From Immersiella caudata (taxonomy: Eukaryota > Ascomycota > Sordariomycetes > Sordariales > Lasiosphaeriaceae), in contig JAULSU010000004.1 in assembly GCA_030512335.1 (NCBI GenBank), positions 3,162,001 to 3,226,000 on the forward strand: a stretch of DNA of 64,000 nt. Reading direction: 5' to 3'. The position numbers were made by a program, and so were the translations under genes. Shown piece by piece: positions 21,853-32,700 of the stretch (positions are counted from its first letter, which is position 1; every line of letters starts with the position of its first letter). The notes below the pieces were generated by a model. It was not told the origin of the DNA. It did no database searches and worked only from the letters and a program-made list of their open reading frames with translations.

Positions 21853-22255
21853 GGTGTCGCAGCGATGCGCCCAAAACGCAGTGAAGAGAAGTCAAGGTAT
21901 GGTACTTGGAGATGCCGGCAAAAGAGTTGACATTGGTTTATGCATAACTGGCAAAAGTGGTGCAAGGACGTAGTGGTGACGTTGAAGAAATCAACTTCTG
22001 TTTGCATGCACTGTGCAGCTGTCTTTATGATCAGATGCATCTTTCAGATTGTGTAGAGGGAGGAAATATGCAGGCGGGTCGGTGAAACGTAGGGCGGCGG
22101 ATGTCAACTGACTGGTTAGTTCCTTCCGAATCAGTTCACACGTCATCTTCAAACTGTTTCAACTTGATTTAATGGAGTGGATACAAACAAGTGGAGTGAA
22201 TCTATAAGGTACTCTCGCGGAATAGCCCTTCTAACTCCTGGGAGTACGTGGCTGC
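21853..22255. other. intergenic
   Basis: 403 bp upstream of the dehydrogenase and downstream of the hydrolase remnant. No features seen. Confidence 0.5.
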
Positions 22256-22528
22256 TCAATTGTACCGCCGCCCTCTCCCCTCCTCAACTTCACTCTTTTC
22301 TGGCAGCACCCCAATCTTCCACAACCACATTTCCAAAACCGCGTTAAACCTCTCGCCACCTACCTGATGCAGCCAATGCCCCTTTCCCTCAATCAGCACA
22401 ATTTCATCCAATTCGCTCCCCCTCCACAACTCCCCCGATCCACCCTCACCGCTCCTCACTACTGCCCACCACGAGATACCTGTGGGTATCGGGGTTAGGA
22501 CCTTCTGACAAACCCGAACCGAAGACAC
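22256..22528 (-). pseudogene. alpha/beta-hydrolase C-terminal remnant
   Basis: A 90-codon frame whose second half reads LDEIVLIEGKGHWLHQVGGE and then RFNAVLEMWLWKIG. This is the last strand, catalytic-His turn (KGHW) and final helix of an epoxide-hydrolase-like alpha/beta hydrolase; KVLTPIPTGISWW just upstream fits the preceding strand. The nucleophile elbow and the rest of the fold are absent. A shifted frame upstream (22495-22698) is weak. I read it as a truncated relic. Confidence 0.5.
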
Positions 22529-22927
22529 CCCTGGTTCGGGGTTATGTCGTCGATATATCTTGGCTGTTTGTCGTCAGCGGGAGACTTGATGAGGACCGTT
22601 TGGTTTGCTGTTAATAGGAAGGGACAGCAGGCAGCTTGCCGAGCGAGGACATAAACGGAAGTTGCAACTGATAGTCGGTGAGGAAGAAGTGGGCCCACGA
22701 CCTGGAGATCTGCATTCCTTCACCTTCCAAGGCAAACGCCTGCCTCTTCTCGAAACATTTGTTCTTCAAATCTGCACTCGGAGCCAAATTGAGTTGATAT
22801 GGTGCCCTGTCGCCCCACTTGAAACATTCAGTCATATATATCTTCCTGCGTCTTCAAGACGTCCCGTTTCAAAATGCTTCCCGGCACTTTTTCGGTGCGA
22901 ACATCCGTCAATTAAACTTCAACGTAC

Positions 22928-23918
22928 ATGAACGTGAGGCTAACTTCCATTCTCCTTGACTGAATTTGCGTAGAAAAAGCAACGACCGATTGTCCATGTT
23001 GCACAAGGCGATGACGCGAGCGCGATGTTGTCGCAAACCTCAAGAAGACAGGATGCGACACACTCTGCTTGATCCCCCCTGCCCATCCATCCAAATTCGA
23101 CATCTCCATGGAGCTCGCCAACGCGGCCATGAAGTCCGGTACCGTGCAGAATGTTCTCCTCATCAGTTCGGCCGGCTGTGACTACGCCGAGCGAGGCAAG
23201 CAGCCACGCCTCCGAGAATTCATCAATATCGAAAGCCTGGTGTTGAGCACCAAGGGCAACGTCAATACGAAGCTAGGCCACTCACCGTGTGTTATTCGCG
23301 CTAGCTTTTACGCGGAGAATCTGCTGCTATATTCGCAACAGGCGAGAAATGAGGGTATATTGCCGCTGCCGATTGGAGAAGATCACAAGTTTGCGCCTGT
23401 TGCGCTGGGAGCAAGCACTCAATGTCCACTAAATGAGGGGGCAAAGCTGACCGAAACAGGATGTTACCCAAGTTGCTGCACGCGTCCTGTGTGGAAAGGG
23501 GCCGCACGGTTTTGATGATAGGCATCGAGGACAGATGATGGTAGTCACAGGACCCATGCTGTGCGCTGGCAAAGAGCTGGCTACGTCGGCGAGCAAGGCT
23601 CTCGGGCAGACGCTCGAGTTTGAGAACATCTCCATGTGGGTTTTCGATTCATATGTATTGTTGAATTCCGCCTGCTGACAGCGATACAATAGCCGTGAGG
23701 CCAAGCGGGTTCTGAAGTCTCAAGACATCGATGACTCGGAAAAGGAGTACATTCTTGAGTATTACAGCCTCGTTCGTGAAGGGAAGACGAACTACATCGC
23801 CACGGCTGCTTTCCACGATGTGACGGGTCAGCACCCAACTGAGCCCGACGAGTTCTTTCGCATGTATTCTATGGAGTTGAGACCGAAGAAGAAGGCGAAG
23901 CACGGCAATGGATCATAG
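22928..23918 (+). pseudogene. NmrA-like NAD(P)-binding oxidoreductase, frameshifted
   Basis: Coding segments can be followed at about 22974-23030 (QRPIVHVAQGDDASA), then one frame over from about 23029 (DVVANLKKTGCDTLCLIPPA) to 23410, then 23460-23635 and 23693-23918. Later parts match the NmrA-like family well: NVLLISSAGCDYAERGKQP, HSPCVIRASFYAENLLLYSQ, KGPHGFDDRHRGQMMVVTGP, EKEYILEYYSLVREGKTNY. The change of frame near 23029 needs one missing base, and the segment between KKTG and CDTLCL seems too short for a Rossmann fold, so internal sequence may also be lost. The intron 23411-23459 starts GCAAGC rather than GT (GC-AG type). The last intron 23636-23692 is normal. A tiny first exon (22928-22933) is a guess. 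Confidence 0.65.
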
Positions 23919-25256
23919 ACCCGACGTTTCATGTTTTGGGCTTCTAGAAAAAAACGGATGGCGCAGGCTATAATTACGGCGCGGCAACCATTGTTTGTCC
24001 CCTGGCATCACAAGCACCACAACCCGTGTCTGAGTAAGATGCGGTTCTGGAACTAGTCTCTCGGTAGTTCGGCCGGCTTCGGTTCACTCGGAAGGAAGTA
24101 ATCTGCCAAAGTATCCCACCAGCCAACTAAAGTGCCATTGATACCTTGGTCTGCGACTTGGTGGAGCGCGGTCGGCAGCTCATCAGCTTGCATTGAAAAT
24201 GTCAGCGAATCTACAGACTTGGCTGGTTCTCGGACTTGAGTCGTAAGCCTTTGCTCACATTCCGCTCGTCAGTACATGCTGTTTGGGAACGAGGAGATTA
24301 ATATTGTGGCAGCATATATCTCTTATCGCATATTGGCACCTTGTCGTCAACCAGTCTCGTGGAACCCCGGCCACCATTGTCAGAGTATCCGGCGGTCGAG
24401 CCGCCTTTACCCGGCTTGTTTACTTTGCCCCATTCTTTTGCCGGCTACCTATCTTTCTTCTTCCCTCCCACCGGGCAGCGTTGCATTCTTCCGAGTCTGG
24501 AAACCTATAGGAAGTTTTCCACGATCGGCTAACCCCCACCCCTCACTTCCGATCCGCCAAAAAAATAACCGACGACCCGCTGTCAGTTGTATACTCGACT
24601 CAGGTACAGCGTCATACAAATCCCACCGGGTCGCTTCGGTGAGCTTCAAGCCCTCAGGTTTCGTAACCTTCGACTTCTACCGGAGGCTGGGCCTTATCAC
24701 GACGATGAATTATGCATGGCATCGTGACGCCACAACTGAATCTGCCAAATAGCAGCCACTGTTCGGTAGATTAGCGGGCAAGCCATGGCCCTTCTAGACG
24801 TCCGGTGTTCTGCACCCGTATCACAGTGTGCACTGACAATGCCGGTCTCTCGGAGGCAGCGTGATATGCGGCAGCCTTGCCAATAAGAGAGACACGAACC
24901 TCGTTCTGGGCTCGCCTAAATAGAAACCACAGAGGTATTGCTTTTCTCAGCCGGCTCGCTGCCCAGGACGGCAGATCCGGGCTTCACACAACTCCAAGGG
25001 GGAGAGACAGGGTCAGGGGCTCCAGCGAGAACCCGGCATGGACCTGTATAAAGTGCTGTTGTGTCTCGGTGAGGGGCTCGACGATACGGTAAGTCCAGGT
25101 TTCCGGATCTCCTTCTGTCCTATATTTCTTGCGTTGTCGGCGGACGAATCCCAGCTCTACATCCAGCGCGATTCTTCGTGGCGTGAGCTTGAACGGCAGA
25201 ATCACAGGATACCCAGCCCCTGAAGCCATCGCAGGATCATCGTCACAAAACACGCC
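23919..25256. other. intergenic, promoter of GH45 gene
   Basis: 1.3 kb with no convincing gene. A 158-codon frame at 24276-24752 has Pro/Ser/Cys composition typical of non-coding pyrimidine-rich DNA. Confidence 0.5.
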
Positions 25257-26162
25257 ATGCGGGCCATCTTTTGTCTTTTGGCCTTCGTCGCCAGCTTCGC
25301 CGTGGCGCAGAACCGAGTCACCACCGCCAAATCCTATACCGGCTGGGATTGCTGCAAGCCCGTGTGCGCCAGCAACAACAACCGCAACGGTACGTCCGAG
25401 CCCCTTTTTCCTCTTCAACACGTTCTCTCCAGAACAACACCCCCTCCCCCCCTGCTTGAGAGCTGATCACTGAAGGGAGAAGAACTAACAATTCCATCCA
25501 GACATCCTCACCAACCGCGGCGTTGCCAAAGTGTGCGACCGCTCCAACCAACCTCTCGACCAAGCCACCGGAATCCGCACCAACAGCGGCTGCATGGCTG
25601 CAGGCGCCTCCAGTGCCTACATGTGCGACACGTACCAGCCCATGCCGCAAAGCGAAGACTTCTCGTACGCCTTTGCCATCCAAGTGTCGAGCAACCAGAA
25701 CGCCGACAACGCCGCTTGCTGCAAGTGCTATAACGTTCGGTGGACCACGGGCGCCGCCGCAGCCGCGAACAAGAGCATGATTGTGCAGATCGTCACGCCT
25801 GGAGGTGCTAGTGGAACTATTAGACAGAATGACTTGATCATTCTGACGCCTGGAGGTGGTGTTGGACCGCTTTCTGCAGGGTGCACAAACCAGTATGGGA
25901 CGTCGTATAGCTGGTAAGCTTTCTCCCCTATTGTTAAGAGTGAGAGGGCGGACAAGTTAACTGGGAGGAAAATAGGGGCGAAACCCTCGGTGGCGTCAAG
26001 AACAGAGAGGCCTGTGACAAACTTCCTGCAAGCTTGCAGGGTGGTTGCTACTGGCGGTTTAACTGGGCCAGAGGTGAGATGAACGGATGGGACATTCAGT
26101 ATGAGCCCGTCACTTGCCCGGCGCGTCTCACGGACATTTCCGGATGTCGCGCCAACCCTTGA
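25257..26162 (+). CDS. GH45 endoglucanase (secreted cellulase)
   Basis: Three exons: 25257-25389, 25502-25913, 25976-26162; 243 residues. Residues 1-17 are a signal peptide (MRAIFCLLAFVASFAVA). The GH45 fold is shown by GWDCCKPVCAS with catalytic Asp at about 31, CDRSNQPLD, CCKCYNVRW, IVQIVTPGG, and the second catalytic Asp at about 155 in RQNDLIILTPGGGVGPL. At the end are CDKLPASLQGGCYWRFNWAR and CPARL. Many Cys pairs match GH45 disulfides. No cellulose-binding module or Ser/Thr linker is present, so the enzyme is a single catalytic domain. GH45 enzymes cut beta-1,4-glucan with inversion (EC 3.2.1.4). The usual Tyr before WDCC is Gly here. Convergent with the cysteine-rich protein gene. Confidence 0.93.
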
Positions 26163-26346
26163 AGTGATGTGGGACCGGGACTAGAGAGGTGAGAGAAAAT
26201 GACTTGAGTTGTAGGGAAAAGGATGATTTTGGTTCGATTCGTTAAAATAACTACTGTTAGCAACTAATGACGTGAGTTTTTGTTTGAAACGCGTCCCCCT
26301 TTTCCAAGTGCTTTCGATACCCCTGTCCATCGTCCAGCCAACTTCA

Positions 26347-26721
26347 TCAAGCACTGCTGGGTGTCGCCTTTGTCTCCCAAGTACAGAACGACATGGGGCA
26401 GTTGCAGCTAGTTTGGCAACCATGATAGACGATGCAATCCGAGATGTAGGGTAGACTCGTTGTGACGGTATTGGTCACCGGTGTCGGTGTCGTGCAAGGC
26501 GGTCTACTCGTCGGCGTCCCGCATGAGCAGGTGAAGCACGTATCCTGAGGGCGGTAGACGTAGCGGGATGAGGTGGTGGGAGGGCAGGTTGTGCTTGCTG
26601 GGGTCGTGGGTGTTTGGCTAGCTATGGTGATGCCTCCAGGCGTAGTCGTGGTGCATAAGGACGTGGAGGTGAGGAGGGCGAAGGTCGCCAGTGCTGTGAT
26701 CCGTGATGAGATTTTGACCAT
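26347..26721 (-). CDS. small secreted cysteine-rich protein
   Basis: Single frame of 124 residues. The start at 26721 (ATG) is used. Residues 1-23 form a signal peptide (MVKISSRITALATFALLTST...). The mature part has a Thr/Pro-rich stretch (likely O-glycosylated) followed by ten cysteines, five before and five within a compact C-terminal block: TTCPP, DTCFTCSCG, PPC, SDCIVYHGCQTSCNCPMSFC. No known domain is recognised. The size, secretion signal and Cys content are those of fungal secreted effectors or surface proteins, but nothing shows a host role. It lies tail to tail with the GH45 cellulase gene. Coding status rests on signal peptide and cysteine pattern. Confidence 0.65.
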   Translation of the reverse strand: MVKISSRITALATFALLTSTSLCTTTTPGGITIASQTPTTPASTTCPPTTSSRYVYRPQDTCFTCSCGTPTSRPPCTTPTPVTNTVTTSLPYISDCIVYHGCQTSCNCPMSFCTWETKATPSSA

Positions 26722-27152
26722 CTTGAGCAATAATCGGTTGGTTTCGGCAGTTACTGAAAAAAAAAAAAAAACTTGAGGGATTGATGTTGTCGATGAGTTG
26801 GTGTCGTTGATGAGTTAGATGTCGTTGGGACTGATGGAGGTTGTTGATACATGGGCTACCCCTCACTTGAAAGTATTGCTGGGCGAGTGCCATTCTTTTA
26901 TATGGCAGGGTTTTAATGAGCAAGAAGGAAACAGTCAGTGGCATGTTGCTCCGGAACGCGCTGCCGCTCCGCGACTGCGAGCGCGAGGTCCTCTCGCTAC
27001 AGCGACGGATAAATGACCGATTTTCAGAGCTCCAAGCGGACACATGCTCCTGGCTCCCCTGTGCTTCCTGCAAGTGGATTTTGGGCCAAATTAACCGCCG
27101 AAGGATTCCGAAGGAACGGTCAAGCATGCTAAGTGATGTGACCTGCATGACC
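26722..27152. other. intergenic, with A15 run
   Basis: 430 bp that serves as promoter for the cysteine-rich protein and 3' region of the kinase. A15 tract at 26757-26771 lies about 40 bp upstream of the start codon. Confidence 0.5.
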
Positions 27153-28512
27153 TCAATCTTCAACCTCCTCAGCTTCCACTTGACGCTGCAACCAGGGATC
27201 GTTCAAAAGCTCTTTTGCGGATAAACTATCAGCGGGGCGCCATCGGAGCATCTTTCGCAAGAAGGCTAGAAACTCGGCCTGCTCTTCGCCCTCGAGATTG
27301 TCCTCTTCAGCTTCAAGTGATGTTTCCGTGACTTGGTGCTGTAGCTTGAACGTGCCTTTCCACTGCGGTCAGTCATGCCCTGGCAACAAAGTCTTGAAAT
27401 GGTGTTGCACTGGAAACCTACCGTCGTCGTTGTAGAACTCCGAGGTTACATTTTCCTTTTCTAACAGATCCTTGGGTGGCGGTCCAAGCAGGGAGATGAT
27501 GCGCGCCAAATGGGCACCGGCCGACGCCTCTCTGCTCGGGAGGCGTTTGTTGAATAAGTGCTTCTCCTCAAACATGTCCCAAATCTTGGGGCTGTCAGCA
27601 TTGTTGTGTTTCAAAGAACAAAAGCGGCAGGGGTCTCACCATAAGGCCAAGAGCCCAAATATCGATCTTCTCATCCCAAGGAATGGCCAGAATCATCTCA
27701 GGTGCCCGGTAGAGATCAGGCAGGACCTCCCCAATAAATGGACCGGCACCGATCCTGGCGTCTCCAAAGTCGGTGACGATTGGCGGGCCCGGGTCATCGG
27801 GCAGTTCAAGCGATGTTGACGTGTGAATGACTCTGCCGTCTGTAATCTTGCGGGGGCTCAGGGACGCCCACTCCTCGGCTACGACTTGATCCAAGATGGA
27901 CTGATCAGGGACCGAGAGCATTATGTTTCCCTCCTGCATGTCGGTGTGGACCACTTGTGCTACAAAGTGGAGATAGTCGAGAGCCAACAGTATTGGCGTC
28001 AGCAATGGCTTGAGCAGAAACTCGGGCATTTTCCCACCGGCGAGCTCTCATATGTCTTTGAGCGAGTGGCTGAGAGGCTCGTGGATGATGCAGACGTGGG
28101 GACCTGCTGGGCCTGGCAGTTCAAAGATGTCAAGGGCTGATCGCACAAGATTCCTGCCCTGATGTTTCGATGTTGATGCGACTTGGTGAAGATGCTGAAG
28201 AACTTTGTTTTCGTTTAGGGCCTGGCGATGCCCCGTTTCGTAGACTTTTAGGGTGACATACTTGTGCCTCTGAAGATCTCGACAGAGCCAAGCTGTTGAA
28301 ACGGATCCAAAGCCGAGTTTAAGAAGGACCTGATATCGGGATTGGAAGACCTGGCCGATCTGGACAGTTAGCCAGTTCTCGGGTGTTTTCCGGTACCACG
28401 AGAAGGCCTTTTCTTCCAAGAGGTCCCCTTCTGGTGAAAACTCGGGCCATTCCGTCGGCGCCTCTCGAGGAGGGGATGGACTTCTCTCTAAAGGTGCAGG
28501 TTTGCTGTCCAT
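27153..28512 (-). pseudogene. SRPK-like protein kinase frame broken by TGA
   Basis: Exons on the minus strand: 28512-27640, 27584-about 27422, and 27362-27153. The frame of exon 1 is open except for TGA at 28050-28048, inside HSLKDI-stop-ELAGGKMPEFLLK, where relatives have an ordinary residue. Kinase motifs: a glycine loop KLGFGSVSTAWL, the VTLKVYE lysine, a catalytic loop HTDMQEGNIM (the HTD...N form of fungal SRPK-like kinases), TDFGDARI, LPDLYRAPEMIL and IDIWALGLM. The second intron is also awkward: the natural donor after SEFYNDDG leaves the frame wrong with the only good acceptor (CAG at 27363), while a donor 25 nt earlier (GTAACC) would keep frame. The C-terminal block WKGTFKL to FLAFLRKMLRWRPADSLSA is good. 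Two faults suggest a decaying copy. Confidence 0.72.
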
Positions 28513-29789
28513 TGCGAGTGGAGAGCTGAGATTGGAAGGGAGAAGAGAGAGAGGATGGTTGCGAAACTCTAGGTTTGCCCACTTGCCGGTGTTGTTATTT
28601 GTTAAGGCAGGAAATTGAGGGTGGGGACAGTTGCAGTTTGGTCGCCGTCTCAGCGGTCGATTTTTGCTCCGAGTGGGGGGGGGGGGGGGGGGGGCGGGAT
28701 AACCCTGGCCTCACTCAACGTTGAGTGATGCGCCCTTTTATTTATCAACCACTGGGTCGGTCGCCTACTCAACGAGTTTTATTGGGTTCCGTACTGTCGG
28801 ATACTGCCAACCGCAAGCGACAAGGCCCCAACACCATGACCTCGACATCGATGTGCTGCGGATATTTGCTCCCCTGAAGTTGTTGGCCGCCATCCGGGAC
28901 CTCTCTGAGTTTTGTCAATTTCCGAACCTCGCGATCCATTCGTCTTGGGTGAGTTTTTGATTATTGCAGCCCCTGGACATCGAACTTACGCGTGCGCAAC
29001 CTATTTATTGTCCTTGCTCCACTGCAAGTTTGCCTGACCGGATATTGAGGCGCAGCTCTCAGCCTGGCCTGTCCTCAGTCGAGGCCTCTTTGCTCCTCCG
29101 CAGCTCTGCGCTTGACTTGCTCTCGTATCGACATTGTATATGAAGATCTGGATGCAGCTTCTAGCCAGAATGAAAATTCATCATAGAATCCTCAAGCAAC
29201 AAGCCATCCACAAAGATACCCAAGCGCTCAACAGTAACTTGTTTCTTTGAAGTCTTTTTTTCCCCTTAAGCTTCGAGCTAGCCTTTTCATCTCAGTCACC
29301 CTCGAGAATATGGCGGACGTAGCCTCACTCAGCAGCATCGAGGACTCAGTTGACACAAAGGTCAACATACGGCAAGTCCCCAGCGGATGGTATGCACCCG
29401 TCAAGTCCGCTTTCAAGTCACTCAAACAACAGGCAAGAGAGGCCCCGCCTTAAAAGCCCGGGGTATTTTTTTTCAACGTCATACTAAAACCCGAGGTTTC
29501 TAGAACCCAAAAGCAAAGAAGGTTGTCATCAAGTAATTAAGATTCCTTGAACTTCCGGTCACATCGACGAAACAGGGCAAGTTTACACGGACGCTAAGTG
29601 GCAAAAGAACGCGGGAGCTTAGAGATGGGGACCAATCTCTGCCACGCAGCATCTGTATTGGGTGATTTTTGTTTTGGCCGTGGTAGCGTGCTGTCATGAA
29701 TTATGAAGAGAAGCGTCCAGCTTTGTGTTCTACTCCCTTATTTGTTCAGTATCATTGTATCCAAAGCAGAGCGGTCGTACTGCAGGTGA
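28513..29789. other. intergenic, with G20 tract
   Basis: 1.3 kb between the kinase start and the ABC transporter stop. Contains a run of 20 G at 28675-28694. A 47-codon frame from 29310 has a fair ATG context but no known relatives that I recognise. Confidence 0.5.
28675..28694. repeat. poly-G tract (G20)
   Basis: Twenty consecutive G residues, 160-180 bp upstream of the SRPK-like kinase start. Likely to form G-quadruplex structure and to vary in length. Confidence 0.9.
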
Positions 29790-32700
29790 TTAAGCCTTGC
29801 CCCGTTCGTGTGTTGAATATAGCTTGGCGAAAGCCCCATTCCCGTTGGCGAGTAACTCCTCAGGAGGCCCGTACTCCACCAGTGATCCGTTGTCCAAGAC
29901 TGCCACCTTATCAAACTTCAAAACTCCAGAAAGTTTGTGCGTGACCATTATTACTGTGCACTTTGCAAAGTCCGACTCGATGATGCTCTGGATCTGTGAC
30001 TCGGTCGACGCGTCGACGCTGATGGAACGTCGCTCGTTAGCAGAGTAAGTGTGCCATCTGTAGTCAGCTGAACTTTACCTGCTGGTTGGCTCGTCAAGAA
30101 TCAAGACGTTGCTTTTTCTCAGTAAGGCCCTAGCAAGACAGAAGAGCTGCCTTTGCCCATGTGATAAAAACTTGTCGTCCACCGTAACTTCGAGAGCTTT
30201 CTCAGGAGACAAAACTTCGCTTGCTCCATCGCGGCGGATAGCAGACCAAACTTCTACCTTTTCCAAGACTGCGATGATCTGACTGTCCGCTGATTCACCA
30301 AGGGGATCTGCGTTCTGTCGTACCGAGCCGTTGAAGAGGAATGGATCTTGCGTGACGCAGGTAACATTCTTTCGGGTGACTTCTTTGGGTATAGTCGATA
30401 GGTCGATGTCGTCGATTATGATTTGTCCGGAAGAGGTGTTCACCATGCCGAGAATAGACAGGATGAAAGAGCTTTTACCACTTTCGAGGCGTCAGTATGA
30501 GGTGTTTTTTTTAGGGCCACGCGTGTATATTACCTTCCCGTTCTACCACAGATTGCAATCTTTTCGCCTGCCTTAATAGCGAGGTTGACGTTTTGCAGTA
30601 CAGGAGAGCTTCAATCTTTCAGCAAGTCACCGACACACAGGCCAGGGGAAAGGGGGTACAAACTCGGTGTAATAAGCCGTCCAATTCCTAAACTCCAACG
30701 CCCCGTAGCAAGGCCACGGGGCTGGAGGAGCGACACTCTCGTCGATACTTTCTTCCCGGGGAGTGTCCTCCGAGAAGGTCTTCACTCGGGAAACGGCGCC
30801 AAGAGATGTCTCCAGTTTCGTCCAAAACGCTACCAGGCTTGCGAGACTCTGTGCGAAGCCTTCCATGCTGACCAGTGCAATGCCAAAGAAACCAGCGTTT
30901 ACCTTTCCGTGAAGTATCACAGCCAGAATGGTGAGAAATGTTGTAAAAACCGCCACGATAAGGCCGAGCACAAGTGCGAGCCACTGCTGGACGCAGGAGA
31001 GGAGGTAGTATGGTTTCTGAGCTGTATCCAGATACGCAAGGTTCTTCACGATGTAACTGTTCCCCCAACCGTAGGCGCGGATGCTGGCCATTCCGTCAAG
31101 GGATTCGAGAACATGTGAATATAAAGGGGCTTTTGCCTCCAGGCTGCCCGTTGTCAGCAGGATTAAAACAAACTCGCGCATCATGAGCTTACTCTAGCAG
31201 GCGGAGCTGTCGGGACGTCCTAAGATAGAATCGCTGGAGGTAGTAGACTGCAACAAAGAGAAACGGCATCATGGCTGCAGAGTAGCTCACAGCGTTGATT
31301 GCGAGTGCTGCAACCCCGAAGCAACCGGCGAGATCTAATAACAATTAGTGATATATCCCCTGAGAAGTTGTGGTCGGAAGCGTACGGAAAGCGACATTCG
31401 TGAGGGTGGCTGGCAGAGTCAGATCGACGAGATTCATATCTTGGCTGAATCTATCTCTGGATTAGCTTGACTTCACCTCTGGGCTTTACGGATGAAGTCG
31501 AATTCGCGTACCTGTTTATAAGGCTGCCAGTAGTGGTCCCCGATATGAAGGACATGGGAGCTCTGAATACAGACTGTAAGCAAGGCGTCCATGCCGCCAA
31601 CGCATCCAGCTCACCTCATCGCTGCTTTGAGAATAGACATATGCAGATTTTGACCGGACCGTGGCACGATAACCACGTACATAAAGCTGGCAATATTAGC
31701 AATTTCCCAACAAGGTGACGAAGGAGAGGGTATGGCATACTAAATGGCAAAGACCATGCAAGAAGTCCGAATGATCCCGAAAAAGCCGTATAGTCCAAGC
31801 CAATATCCAAGGTCAGAGCTGCCACCAGTGTCGTTGTGTTGGGACCACAAAGTAATCCAAGCATCTGAGGTTGTTAGTCAAGATTCGGCTCCACGGATTG
31901 TCAAGTAGAGGGGCTCATACACCCAAGGATGTCAAACACCGAGCTAACAACCACAGCACCTGCAAAGATGACAAGACTGGGCCATCCCAAAGAGGAGAAA
32001 TAAAACTTGTACACGGACAGGTCTCCGATCTGCCTCTGCTGGTCCATTCTATCACTGGAGCCTGACCCCTGTGCTCCGATGCCTTCTTTGTTGGTCGAGA
32101 GAACACCATCTTGTTTGTCTGCGATTGTGTTTTGAGCTACTGAGGATTCTGGATGAATGAAGTCTTCTGGGATGGTAATCTTGTCGGGTGGTCCTTGTTT
32201 CACGACGTGACCTGCCTTGTCCAAGACAAGGACCAGGTCGGCGACGGCAACCTTGTTGGCTATAGGCTGTGAGCCAGATATTTATTGCAACGGGCGTCGA
32301 TTTAGCACCGCAGCCACATTTTGACGACTCGGTAGGCGCTAGACAACGGGAGGAGCGTTCGACTCACCAGCATGAGTAGCCAGAATTGTGGTGGTTCCAA
32401 GCTTTCGAAGAATCCCTTGAGGCCCAAATACCCTTTCTAGAAGAGTGTCCTGTGTCACAGCATCGAGGCCAGTTAATACATCATCAAAGATGGCGACATG
32501 GGTACGTGCATAAACCGCTCGTGCAATGGCCTACGATTCTTCAGTGCTTGATTCCATGCCACCAAAATCCGGCAAGAAACTTACGATTCGCTGTTTTTGC
32601 CCTCCACTCAGTGTTACCCCTTTACTGCCCACGGTGGTTTCGTCGCCTTCGGGAAGCTGCTCGAGATCGGTGCTCAGGGTGCAAGCATGGATGACAGAGT

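Noticed and set aside
29228..29425. Minus-strand frame with AYHPLGTCRM, like the GMC oxidoreductase C-terminal motif
   Set aside because: Residues after GTCRM do not continue the GMC pattern and no other piece of the fold is nearby; taken as chance.
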